Source: Apostichopus japonicus
Lineage: Eukaryota > Echinodermata > Holothuroidea > Aspidochirotida > Stichopodidae
Direction: 5' to 3'
Assembly: GCF_037975245.1 (NCBI RefSeq)
Contig: NC_092568.1
Location: 10,317,501-10,381,500 of the forward strand
DNA length: 64,000 bases
Below, one piece after another: positions 12,370 to 25,500 of the stretch. Under the pieces are notes generated by a model. That model made no database searches. It saw only the letters and a program-made list of their open reading frames with translations, and had not been told where the DNA came from. Numbering within the stretch: the first letter of the stretch is position 1; every line of letters begins with the position of its first letter. A program made the translations under genes and the position numbers.

Positions 12370-12600
12370 GTTGTGCTCAAGTGGACTTGTGATCTAAGGC
12401 TTGCAGGTTCGAGCCCTGGCCAGATCATTACGTTGTGTCCTTGGTAAGGCACTTTATCTCCATTCCCTCTCTTATTCCAGGTGTATAAATTGGTGGACCT
12501 GTGAGATTTTGATTTGGGCACTGTTTAGCTGCTGCCATGTGGAGGGATTGTCTCTATGTTTGACAGGTAATCAATGACCAGGGTGATAATGGAGGACATT
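12370..12600 (+). mobile_element. tRNA-derived SINE-like element, family C
   Basis: Contains a B-box-like GGTTCGAGCCCT preceded by a tRNA-like head, then CCAGATCATTACGTTGTG and GGTAAGGCACTTTATCTCC. A related body occurs at 21947-22235. Boundaries are approximate. Confidence 0.6.
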
Positions 12601-14454
12601 ATCGGTGGATAAGTTTGCACTTTATCATTAATTAGAGATGGATTATTACTTAATGTAAAGATTTCCAACAGAACTGACATTAACCATGCAAAAAACAGGG
12701 TTTCAGTATTAGTTTCTGATTTTAACTTACTTGATCTTTTTTATTAGCAGAATTTTAGCTGAATGAAATGAACACAGCCTGGATTTTAACTCCTATGTAT
12801 GATATTTACAATCTATCAATATGAAAAATGCAGGATTTTAATTGTCGGTTGCCTTGCAAAAGACCAGGTCTGTCAACCCCCCTCCCCCCCCAAAGGTTAA
12901 AACCTGGATTAAAAAAACTAGAGATTTCAGTCATATAAAACTCATGTATTAAACCAAAAATATCCACAACTCCATGCCAATTTGTTGTGCTTTGTTTCTA
13001 CCTGTTACTAGGGAATTGGCGGGTGAGTTTTTGAGACCCCACTTTTACCCCCACTATACAAAACTATGATCTGGATGTTGAAACCGTGAGGGTTGGCAGG
13101 TATGAAATTAGCTAACAGTATCAGGAATATACTGTCATTTATCAATTGAGTATGATTTTAATTTAATACCTAGGTCTACATATTTCTTATCATTCGAATG
13201 CCAAACACATTCATGTTTGGCAATGACATTGTTGTGGTGTGTAATAGGTAGTGTGATTTTTTTGAGACTGATTGAAACAGACCCTGATAGTTAAAACAGT
13301 CGACATAGTTGTTTGGAGTGCTACTACACAGTGCTACTCACTGTGCAAAGATATTTTTCAATAATATATTACCTTTTCATGCTAAGTTGATAGTGGGGTA
13401 GAGGGGGGGGAGGGAGTGGCGATTTTGCAATTCAATTTATATATAAAGGTGAAATATTTTGCTATAATTTAGAATTTTTATTGTCAATCAGTTTTCATTC
13501 CGATTTGTATGAAAAATTTCAATATTGTGCCTTTGTTTATATTTATTAACTTTAATGTGAAATTTACTCACAAGAGTCAACTTCATAATAAAAGTGAGAA
13601 AAACGTACCCAGCATAGGACTGCTATTATTTGTGTGCAAATGACTCATCCATGCAGTACGTCACTTCTGTTCAGTACCATTTTTCCCTTCCCCCCCCCTT
13701 TTCTTTCTCCCGAAGGGGAACACTATGGAGACACTCTTATTGACCTTGTAAAATTGTGAGGGGGACCACAGATTACAAAGACGCCAATGTCCTATAACGA
13801 GGATCGCAAAGTCGGTAATTATTATTACGGTTAGATTTGTCCAATACGGCAACATACAGAAACGTCCTCAAAGCCGAAGCCAAAGTGAATTAATCAGGTC
13901 ACACATTCAGAGTCTATGCATGCTCAGTTCTTCAATACCGCCCTCCTTACCTTTGGAAAACATTTTATTCGGTAGTTTTGATTTCTTTACTTGACACGGA
14001 TGAAAGAAGCAAGTTGGTGAAAGCTAAGTAAACAAGATCCTATTTCAGGCATCTCCTCAGAAACAAGAAATAGCGAAATGCAGTTGAAGAAAAGTAGAGA
14101 GAAACAGAAAGAGAACTGGCAGCTTTATTTTAAGTTACTTGTTTTAGTGTTTCTTTAATTATTTTTGACTTGCAGCAAGCAAAGACAGACTTCACAGTTC
14201 TTAATTCTATTTTCGAGGCTATTCGATAGTTTTGCACCAATTGAATGGATATCATGGTTGGAAATTTTAGTGTAATACTCAAGTTCCAAGTTAGGCGGTG
14301 ATGAAAGTCCCAGTTGATGTTAAACTATTAGCAATTTACTGGCAAAGATGACGTCTCTTCAGGTATCAAACAATATTTGCTGATCGGATTCCACAATGTT
14401 TTAGTGCTCAATGTCGAATTATATTGCAAGTAAATGCTAGGAGGGTCTGCATGC

Positions 14455-14665
14455 TTGTTCATAGAGGTCAAAGTTTATTGGAGGTCACCATTTGTCAGAT
14501 TCTCAAAATTTGGTAATAGCAATAGTTCCAAAGGTAAAGCTTAATGAACTTCATGGGAATTTGGATACACCTTATTACTACAAGAACTCTGTGTACAATT
14601 AACACTCAATTCTTGCATATTATACAGCAAGGAATCACAAAGTCTCATGACATCTGGTTTTTGTT
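14455..14665. repeat. Dispersed AGGTCA-type repeat
   Basis: GAGGTCAAAGTTTATTGGAG, GAGGTCACC, TTGGATACACCTTATTACTA match the family best seen at 42290-42790. Diverged. Confidence 0.5.
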
Positions 14666-15169
14666 AATTATCTCAAAATAGTTTAACTTTTTTACAACTA
14701 AATGTTGCAAGTCTTTGTAACAAACCTCAATATTATTGTATTTTTAAGTTCTTGATACTGATTTGTGCTTCCTGGACCAGAGAACAAGCCTTTATACATA
14801 AAGCTTCTTCTATTGCCTGTGAGGTCATTAGCCTCTACGTCAACACAATCCACACCAAGATTGAGCAATTCCAAATAATTCCTCTGACCGTATTGAAGAC
14901 TTCCAGTTTTCTGGGGCTATTATATTCAATATACCCCATGTTTAGTCCTTCATTCTAGTCTGTCCTCAAAAATCTTCAAAATTTCAGAAGTACACCATCT
15001 GGACTTGTCTTCATAATATCAATTTCAAAGATAAAAACCCCCTGGGCTGTGATTGGCACTTGATACAACCAATGAGAGCTTAAGTTTAAATCAACAGAGA
15101 GACATTACCTAGAGCATTAGTAAACATGATAGTATGGCTTTATTCTTAGAATGCAGTTTATTTTGACAG

Positions 15170-15223
15170 GCAACGAGTACCGCACAAGAAGATGATGAAG
15201 ATGATAAGAACACAATGATCTGA
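15170..15223 (+). CDS. Unrecognised gene A, possible last exon
   Basis: After TTTTGACAG the phase-0 frame reads ATSTAQEDDEDDKNTMI then TGA at 15221-15223. This continues the acidic character of the previous exon and gives 813 residues in total from ATG 5313. It requires a 6.5-kb intron and rests on only 17 codons, so it is tentative. An alternative terminal exon at about 14050 would add 12 codons. Confidence 0.35.
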   Translation, partial: ATSTAQEDDEDDKNTMI

Positions 15224-15988
15224 TTATCAGAGTTGTAATGAATCACTTCATTTTAATATCAAAATTAAGTTGTTACAATTTGTTTCTTTGACTTTAGTTG
15301 AGTCACTGACTCGAGTCAATGTATGGTCTCTACGGGGGGGGGGACCTTGTTCCGGCCAGAAGGCTCTTGTCATGATTCCTTGCCATGTTGTTAAAAACTT
15401 TGTTTACTTTACATTTCACCTCAGACATAATACATATAAAGCATATGTTTACAATGTCTCTTTCAAAGCTATAATTTCTTTCAAAGTCAAATCTACCGGT
15501 GGATGAAGAAAAACTACTACAGATTCTTCCTGCCCACGAATCGATGCTGCAATCCAAACTGTTTGACTCTTTAAGCCATCCAGTAGGCTTGAAACAAGCT
15601 TGTTAAAGTTCATTCCTAACACTACAATACCATAATCCACTTCCAAACAGAATTCCAACAAGCATCTAGTGTTATGTTCCGAATGGACAATACAAAGTAT
15701 TCACTCTCACCCATAATGGTGCATTTAGCTGTTAATTAACTCGCTGGTTAATGATAAATTCTTCCGACCTCATTCCTATATGCAAAGTAGGCTATGTATA
15801 AAATCTGCTATGAAAATGTTGAGCGACCCAGAAAAATATCTCAATGTTTCTTTTTCAAGCTTTCGCAAGTTGTTTTTAAGCCTGTTTTAGACAAAGATAC
15901 AACAGTACACAGTACTCTGAGCATTTTATGTCTCCCTGGAAGGAGAATTTAAAGGTATTAAACGTACCCAGTTTCTGTTACCAATCGA
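15224..15988. other. Region between convergent genes
   Basis: Probable WDHD1 3' UTR and flank. A minus-strand AATAAA lies at about 15139-15144, which would overlap the tentative last exon of gene A. Nothing else was seen. Confidence 0.35.
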
Positions 15989-16521
15989 TCAGTCTCTAGC
16001 AAAGTTAGCCAGTTTATTGATGGTAGATTTATTTAAACTCCCACCACCACTCTTTGCAAAGACATTTTTAGCTTTCAATTTCTTCTCGTTGTTGTTGTTT
16101 TCTTTGTCATCTTCTTCTCTCTTGCGTTTCTTGTCCGTCGTCGTTCCTGCTGCCGGGCTCTCGTCTTTCGATTCAACGTCTTTTTCCTCCGTCTCTTTGC
16201 CCCCTTGGTTACTGGAGATGTGATTCCATTTCTGTCAAAAGAAGAAGATAACATATTAAATTCAACAGTTTGTAAAAGACTAAAGAACAAACGTTATAGA
16301 AAACATGAATTTTGCTTTAATCATCCTCAAGACATCGGATGGAACAAAATTCACGAAACCATGACTGTAATTTTTCACTTGCCTGTTTGGTCTCGGTATC
16401 GACCTCCCTCCATTTCTGGATGGCCAATTTGAATATCTCTGTCTCAGATTCCACCTCTGGGTGCTCTGCTGCAATCGTTGATTTATTCTCCTCAAACCAT
16501 AACTGGAAAGCTGATGCAGGT
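15989..16521 (-). CDS. WDHD1: WDHD1 exons 22-23: C-terminal HMG box and tail
   Basis: Exon 22 (16521-16383) encodes KPASAFQLWFEENKSTIAAE and KLAIQKWREVDTETKQ. Exon 23 (16231-15989) continues KWNHISSN. Together they give an HMG box of about 55 residues matching human KTGFQMWLEENRSNILSDN. The tail has a basic KKRKRE stretch, likely a nuclear localisation signal, and ends NKSTINKLANFARD before TGA at 15991-15989. Human WDHD1 binds DNA weakly through this box. The intron between these exons starts with GC rather than GT; the next acceptor is a normal GACAG. Confidence 0.92.
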
Positions 16522-19500
16522 CTAACGAGGAAGAGAGAAAAAACAAAGAAAGTTCATGGTATATTTTGGTATATGGTATATATGGCATATACATGGTATA
16601 TTTTGAACTTGTTCTTAATCAAACTTCAAATACTGAAAACCTTCAACTATTTCTAACAAACAATGTAGGTTATATATGTAAAATGATTACCTTTTCATTG
16701 TGAAACATCAATACACAGATCAACTCCATAGCAACATCACCACCATTTCAACAAAATTAACTGTAAACTTTAGTGGAGCAATTCAAGTACTTAAAATTGA
16801 CCTCCCCACCCCCTACCCACACCCTTAAAATTGACACACCTGATCTCTGGAAAGACCGATGCAGCAGATCTTCAAATGTCCAAATACATCTCATTGATTT
16901 TCTTCTTGATATTTTACTGTATGGATAGTAAGGGTGGGGGGAGGTAGGGGGAAGGGGAAAGATACCCAGAAACAGACACTGTAGATTGTAATTCTGTTGA
17001 GACAATAATGCTAGACATATGTGTAACAGTGAGAGAGAATGTTTCTATTCACTTATATAACACAATAAGAATCTGATGCGAGCTACTTGTGTCACTGATA
17101 TCACAAACGGCAACTTTGACATAGCAACAGAGGAGAGACGACACTTGAACCCTTGAGCGATATCATTCATATCACAGGTTCTTCAGGTTTCAGCTGGAAG
17201 GCCTGTGTGGATGCCTTCTTTCATCATAAGAGGACCTTTTATCATAAATTAAAACTGCTCTTCCAAGTTTGGTGAGCAAGTTTACCAAGCTTACCACAAC
17301 AGACTAAAGATTAAAATATGGCGATTGAGCAAAGGATTACAAAAAATCATCTGGGTTTATCACCAAAATGAAGGTGAATAATGAGAATGCAATCAATGAA
17401 TTTTTATTTCAATTATCCTCATTGTTTCATAGTGATAAAATGAAAAACACAGTCATAAGCAAATTATTTTTTGAATTATACTGCATTTTATGAAATGAAT
17501 CTTGACTACACAAGCTCATCACCAATATAGTTGTAGGATTTGGCTATCACCCTTCATAAGACACTTCTAAAAAAGATGCTTTTCAACTCACTTGAGGGTT
17601 ATTTCACTGTAATTGTTTTCTCCATGTGTGTGTGTTAATTCCAGAGCTGTACTCTACTTTCAATCGCACAAATTTGTTAAGGTCCAATTTCAAAATGTTA
17701 TATATGTTACATACATGTCAACACTTTACATTTGTTTAGCTACATCTCAAGTAGACCACTTAACATTCAGGCAATTGTATCCAGTTAATGGTGACACTCA
17801 AATGCTACATACTTTTGAGAGGCACTCTTTGGTTCAGATTTGGTTCCTTCCAAAGACAGCTTCTCCTGTTTCTTGCCACCCATCGACGATAAAGTCATTT
17901 GAGCTTTCTTGGTTCCTCTTAAGGATGGAGGTGTCTTGTCTGAAAATGAAACGAAAAACAAAAGCTGGAATGAATCTATTAACTGAAGATAGAGTTATTA
18001 GCAACAAAATAATGAGTGTATTCAATTCTCTGAAGAATCTGCAGTTGATAGTTTCCTGTTCCATTTTATGGTAACGTAACTCTGAGCCCAAACGATCACT
18101 GCTTTTCGACAAGTTCACAGAACATAGATACAAAATGATGCAAATTTTCTTGAAAATTTTGAAAGCAAAAATGAATTTGAAGTAACTTGGATTAAATTTT
18201 GTTCATAAACTCATTTGCATGAATCATGGGTGTGCATATGGAAATTTTTTTCCCCTTTATACCTGTCACCTTTATTTCATGACAAGGATGAATAAAGCAT
18301 GAAATATGGACAACTCCACTTTATAGCAGTTGTCCTCAATGAGAATGCAGTGGGGGGGGGGGGGAGGGGGGGGAAATACTCATTTTAAAATATCTGGAAG
18401 TTATTTCAGTGAAAATAATTTTTACCTTTCTTCTGATTCTTTTTATTTTTTTGTCCATCAGTGCTGTTACTCGGTCGTTTCTTCATGTTGTCGAAGACGT
18501 TAGCTCCTCCGAGGGTCGGAGATTCCTCCTCCTGGGTTTCTTTGGCGGCATCGGAGGCAGACTTCTTGAATGGATTCCTTTTCTCGGTGCTGATTGGAGT
18601 GAGGGGTATGAGAGAAGGCTCTGGAAGGAAAGAAAGAAATAGAATTCAATTAAAACCATGAATTTACCCTTTAAAATATCTGTTAATACAGCAGTACTGT
18701 TACAGCAGGATCACTCTAGGTCTGGGGTGGGCAACCTGCGGGCCACATGCGGCCCACAAGTGATTTTTTTTGCGGCCCGTGAGATGTCTCAAGAAAAAGA
18801 AAAAAAATCAATCTATTTTACATCATCACAAAAAACGAGCTAGCTGCTTAGAATTTATCGGCACTAATGATGCTGTCAGGTAGGCCTATTATCCCCATCA
18901 ATTATCAACTGTACTGTATTGACATTATGTTTTTGTGAATACAGATTAAGTACACACAACTATTGCTTGAAAGTCCTCGGAATCAAAGGTTTGAAATCAA
19001 CAGCAGGTCGTTGGTTAGGTGCGGCCCAGTCAATTTTTCACTCCTTATATCTGGCCCATTCATTCAAAAAGGTTGCCCACCCCTGCTCTAGGTACTGATT
19101 GAGACATCAGCAGAACTTCTCTGGCCATCAACAAAGCGATGGATCTAGGTCAATTGACAGAGTAAAGGGCTTGCAATCCTGAAGTCCTATGAATATGCAT
19201 GACTAATTATAAAATTCAAATGTAACAATCAATCTTCCCATAATGCACCATTTCCAATAAATGATAATGGTAACATGTGATTGAGTATTGAGAGGATGGA
19301 AATCACACAGAGATCAATCAACGAAGACAGACACGTTCTTCTTTCTGTCTCAAGTGGTTAGGCTAACAGCCTACCTTGATTTAGCAACTGAAAATGAAAC
19401 TGGAATGAATCGGGTGAACAGCGAAAAAAAATTATAGCAAGAGCTAAGACATTTACTGGCTAGAACAGTATTCAAACCAGTGATCTCATGCCAGAACACA

Positions 19501-22500
19501 CCATCTCTCTCTGAGCTAAACCGGCCGTAAGTTGGAGAAAGATTCCTATAATAAACCATTCAAATGATAGTGAGAAAGTACAGCATCTTGCATATCACTG
19601 TAACCATATATAGAACTCATAGCTTTTGCAGATTCATGATGTGTGGGTATTGGATTATAATAGTTCCCGGCCTTACTTTGTTTTGGCTTCATGACCAGGG
19701 GTCTGTGCTTGGTTGGGATGGGTTTCATCTCTGGCATATCATCGTCCTGGTCGGCATCTTCATCTTCTTCCTCCTCTTCCTCTTCTTGATGATCATCCTC
19801 TTCCATGTCACTCCTCTCTCTACTGCAACAAGAAGAGGCAAGCTTATCCTATCACACCTTCAAAAAAGTTAACGTCTTCATAAAAGTTCACACCATCACA
19901 GAAGTTACTCATATATTTTTGCTTGGATCGTTGCAAGAAGGAGGGCTAGGGAGAGAAGGGTGGCAGGGAGGGGGGGGGGGGAGGAGGCCAGGGGAGAAGA
20001 ATCAAGAGAAGAGATGGAGGCAGGGAAGGAAAATGCCCTGCTCGTAATCTTGTAAGAGTGGAAAACTGGAATAAAAGTTTATTAGAGGTTACAGGATGGT
20101 GCTCGGTTTTCATTTTATGCCATATGAAATTGTGATGATCTGACAAAGGTTTTAGATATCATTAAACAGTCACACCAGCAGAGAACTACAATATTATGTT
20201 TAAAGCAGATATATTAGCAACAAACTCTGGCTGTGTTTAAGCAGATATATCAATATCCTATATACAACTGACACAGTACCATTCTTATCATCAGTATTTA
20301 ATATTACAATTATTTATTATTACAATTATTATCATCAGTATCAAATTATTCAGATATTGGAGGAAATATTTTCCCATTATCAGTTCCTTTTCTCTTGTCA
20401 TTACTACAAGGTTAGAGTGAGGGATTAAATTACACCTCCCATGACCCCCAGCTCTGCCCTTGCATGATTCTGGTTTTACTCACCGTCTTGGGTCGTTTCT
20501 TCTTCTCTGCCAAGTGTCATCTTCATCTTCTGATTCCTCGTCTTCTGACTCTGCTCTCAGGAGCTCTGCAGCCATCTCACTCAGTTTCTCAGCTAAGAGC
20601 ATCTTCCTTGATCTACTAGCATATTTTATAGCTAGCGTCCATGCATGCTGAGTGGTCATCATCTTACATACATCAGCCGCTCGAACTTCTCGTTCCGCTC
20701 TGCATGAAAGCTGAGTAGAAAAATTATAAAAAATGGCAAAATTCAAATCTCGGATATTATTTTATAAATTAGTTCTTGAAAAAGTGAAAATGAACATTTA
20801 AAACCCTTATTTTCATTCAAATAGGTTAGACTTGATACCCTAGTCTGGGGAAGGCTTACATTCTGCTTTACTGCTGGTTTTGGATATTAATTAAGCAATA
20901 TAATTTTAAATTTGAACTTATTTGAAATAGACATTTGAAAATGATTAGAAATGATTTTAAACAGCACATTTGAATGTGAGACTCGAAGCTTATTTTCGTA
21001 ATACCATCTCTCAGTCAGTGATTGGCTAAACATACTTTGCTGCAGAAAATCTTATTATCAATGCTGGTTGGGACATTCACAAAGCTCAAATTTTTTTTAT
21101 ACCAGGAATTGGATCTTTTTCTGATTTTTCTATCATCCGTGTCATGGAGATAATTTAATGGAAAAAAATGCTACGACTATTTCAAGTCCAGGAACCTGAA
21201 TCTGTATTCACAAAGTAATTCAATGGTGAAGTTAGAAAGAAAAGTGCATTCGGCCTTCCGAAAGTAGCATCTGCACTATTTCCCTCGGTATCGAGAAGAG
21301 TTGACTCTAGCGCTGATAACCTTGACTGTAACCGTACCCCTGGCGGTTACGGAAAGCTTTGTAAATAACCCCATGGGTTGCCCTGTCTTTACGGCTTGTA
21401 GTCTCTTATCATATTAATCTTCATTGTCAAATATTAAAATGCAAAAGGTCTACTGTATGAAAGCATTGAGAAGGAAGACTCCTCCAGATCTCATGGTCAT
21501 CAAAACCAGCACTGGGGTGTTTCTATAAACAGATTTCTTATAAAGAAGGGGTATCAATAATAAGGTAATTTATTGTCCTGTGATGTGATATGCAATATAT
21601 ATATCAAGGACGTCACAACGTAAACTCATATCTGATCAAAACAAGCTATGTTTTATTTTAACATAACCTTTTCTTTAATATTTCACAGGGTTACTATAAG
21701 CTCCCCCCCCCCCACACCTCCCAAGGGTAAAGTAGGATAAACTCTCATATTCTATAACTTGGATATTCAATCAAAATGAAAATTGAAGTTTCTTTAGGCT
21801 GACTTTTCTTAAAAAGATAAAAAGATCAAATAACAGCACTGCTTTGGCAAATAAAATCTCAGATGACAATAAGAAAGTCTTGAACATTTGACAAAAATTA
21901 TCATTTCTTTATGACTCTCCGTGGAGCATTATACGGACTTTAAAATGCCAGATCATTACGTTGCGTTCTTGGGCAAGGCACTTAATCTCCATTGCCTCTC
22001 TTCACTCAGGGGTATAAATGGGGTCCTGCGAGGGAACTTCTTAATGTATGTTGCATGTGCCCCTTTGCAGCTGCACCCTATGGGAAGTCCCCTTGGGAGA
22101 CACGTACATATGGCACACTGTAGTGCCCCTGGGAGCAACTGTTGAATTGTGGACACTTTGGTGTGTGGGCGTGACAAGCTAGCAGTGACCAAGGGTTAGT
22201 TGTGTGGGAAGGCCTGGCCTTGATACAAGACTACAAACTTTCAACTGTAACATATTCCTGTCGTAATTTTGGAAAGAAAGGTGGCGGGGAAGAATAACCC
22301 CTTTGCTTTACAAGAGTCTATATTCCATTCCAGCAGCTCTTAACAAATATTTAAACTTACCGCAAACATCTTCATCAGGGTATCCTGCCCAGCGGTGTTT
22401 GTTCCAGCCATCAACTTCTCACGCAAGTACATCTCCTGTAATGGGGACAGGTTTACATAAAAATCATGTACACATGCATTTCTACATATCTAACAATGAC

Positions 22501-25500
22501 ATAATACAGCCTTTTGTACTCAAAGTTTTAAGGTATTTCTTTACTTATTTCTTTGGTTACTGTTCCTTGAGAGAGATGGGTATTGCAACTATGCTGTCAA
22601 TTTTTTCAACATTAACAAATAATTAGTGACTTTGTTTGCATACAAACTATGCTGTTGAGTTTTTCAACATTAAGGAATAAATTAGTGAGTTTGTTTGCAT
22701 TACCAACGCATCTCAATTCCACCAATTTCACCCTGACAGCATACAGGGGATTCACCTTCTAGTGGCATTATGACATCACATATTTTGGAAACTGGTAGCT
22801 TGCTGATATGACTTTCAGACTGTGATATGTTCCAACTCTAGCATCACCATCATGATTAATGAAAGAGTTTTATTCTTCCATTAACTGGTATTACAAGTGA
22901 TTCCCCTAAGTTAATTCCAACTTGATTTACTACTAATAGTAAGAAGAGAGAACACTCGTGCTTAGCATCTTACCTCCAGTTGCCCTTTGTCAGCTTCCAG
23001 GTCACAGAGAGGGAGTTGGAATGGTAAGAGAATAGGGGTGGGCCTTGGTAATGTTGGAGGGAAGGTGGATCCCTTGCAGCTGACACAGCGAATCTGGGCA
23101 GGGCTCTCTTGCATCCCAATAATCCAATGGTGATCAGATTTTCCTTTTGTCTGAATGAAAGACAGAAATGGTGAAAAGAACTATATAAGTTGTACTGCAA
23201 TATGGCTTGAGCAATTCACGAGCATGTTACGAGAGGAAGGGAAAAGTGAAGAGAGAGAGGGTAATAATATTAAGGTAAGGTAGGTAAGGTAAGGTGGGTA
23301 AAGTAAGGTGGGTAAGGTAAGTGTAACGTTTTAAGGTTTGGCAGACTGATGATTTGATCCCACCTGAATCTTGATGGGCAGACAAAAAAAAACAGGAAAA
23401 AAAGTGTTAATAGACAGATAGAATGGACTATGTTACCGGTCAGTGACTTGCAGTATCAAATAGAAGTGAACCAGTAATGATGCTAGAATCAAAGCGTCAG
23501 GTCCTCTATCTATTATACATTTTACTCACATAACTTTATTGCAGTAGATTAAAACAGTTTGCTATTGGAGAGGATAAACTGTTATCATCTTAATACATGT
23601 TGAGACTTTATATCGCATAGTTCTGTAAGGAAAATGGGCAGAGGGGTTGGGGGACAACAGGGAGGGGCAGAGGGGTTGGGGGACAACAGGGAGAAGCTGG
23701 GGGGGGGGTTGTTGGTTACAGGCTTCTCATAAAAATTAATATCCATATTATAATACAATACATGTTTAATATTACATCATATTAGTTACTGTAATATTAC
23801 CATATTTATACTATTATTCTACCTAACAGTCCCTTAAATTATCTTTCATCCTAAACTACTAAGTAATGAGTATTCATATTTAGGTCATGGCCCTTTCTAT
23901 ATAAATATTAATTGCAGAAAAATGAAGTAAAATGGACATTTTTACTAAAAAAAATGCAGTCTATTCATTATTTGAAATGAAGATTTACTAGTCAAAGATT
24001 CAAAAATGCTCTGTTCTGGGAATATTTAAGCATCAGATCGTATTGAAAATTTAATAAAAATTAACACAGAAGGTTGCTTTGGAGACAAATACATCAACAA
24101 ACTGAATAACTGCAAAGATTATCAGGGATAGAATCCATATTTACGTGTGACTTGGTGTTAGCTACGGAAATCCATGCCGAAGACTGTTGATTGTACAGTC
24201 TTACGATTCCATTGGAATCTACGCTTGCTGCTGTACCTTCTACTGTAAATCTGTCAGAGGAGAAAAAGAAATATTATAACAAAACACTCAACAGACTTGC
24301 TAAATGCATCCACACACTCCTTCACACTCTTTTAGGCTGAAAGAGGTTTCAAGACAAGGGTATATTCAGAGGTCAACATGGGTCGACCTTCATTAAATTT
24401 GGTCGAGTTGATAAAGGCTGTGGCATTAGAAGCAATGTAAACCTAGTATCTGGGAAGTCATGGGTTCGATCCCTGGCCTGCCAAAGAAAACTGGGTATTT
24501 TCAACCAAGGAGAAATCCAGGGTTTCTTCTATCTGAAAATGGTCTTCCAAATTGTAAAAGAAATCCAAAATGAGCTAAACTTGAATAGCCTCCCAACGTG
24601 AAGTGCAAGTTACAAGGCAATCCGCTTCTTTTCACAAAAACATGTGGCTGCTTGGCGTCGTAAATTAACTGCCTTCATTCCTTACATAATGTTACATTAT
24701 AGTAGAGGCTGAACATTTTAATATTCTTCCGTGGGCTTAATATGAGTACTCATCAAAATGTGTCCCATCGATGAAACTTTGAAAATGGACTAGTCCATGG
24801 TTCCTCTGCTGATAATGGGGATCAACCTCAATGGTCTTTGTCAGAACAGGAATCTTTGTTTGTTTTGTCAGGAACAAATATTTTTGGCAAACTTATTGTA
24901 GCAAACTTATTTTAGCCTATTTTAACTTATTTTAGCTTATTTTAACTTATTTTAGTGTATTTTAACTTATTTAGCAAACCTATTTTAGCAAAGACTGATG
25001 TTTGTCGGTCACTAACTATTGTAGTTGTTACCGTTACAGTTGTGATTTTTCATTTGTGATTTTATGAAAATGTATAATGCTGACTACTGACTGCGCGACT
25101 CACCCCAGCCAGGTTAACGTTGACTTGGCGCTCAGAGGTAATCTTGAATCGACCACAACAGCCTTTGCATTCTTAGACAATTGGTATAGTTGAAACCCCA
25201 AGCACTGGTCTCCCGGTAAACCTGAAGATCAAGATCGAAAAAGCTCATTTGTGCAAATGTTACATGTTACGTTAACTACTACACTTATTAAAGAAAATTA
25301 TCAAAATAAGAAAAACGCTGACATTTACAAATGTTTAAAGGAGCAATATACTAGAGAAAATAAATGCATGGGTTTCATGTGAAACACATATCTCACTGAC
25401 AATTTTTGTGCTAATCTTGTTAAATTTGGCAATACTATTCAATACTAAATGTTATATTTATAGCAAAGGATGAAAATGATAAGATTCTTCAATTGGCTTC

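Larger units (their letters stand above)
8700..15169 (+). other. Long intron of gene A or intergenic DNA
   Basis: Holds C-rich imperfect repeats with CCCTGCATCC (9195-9330), TTTAATATTG repeats (10315-10410), a 15-bp minisatellite (11772-12095), a tRNA-derived SINE (12370-12600) and an AGGTCA-type repeat (14455-14665). No exon was supportable except a weak candidate at about 14050. Confidence 0.4.

Noticed and set aside
14050-14096. Alternative last exon for gene A (12 codons after TTTCAG)
   Set aside because: Too short to support; the 15170 exon fits the acidic composition better, though neither is proven.
23265-23330. Short regularly spaced GGTAAGGTAA repeats as a possible CRISPR-like array
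   Set aside because: Simple microsatellite in a WDHD1 intron; no spacers and a eukaryotic context.
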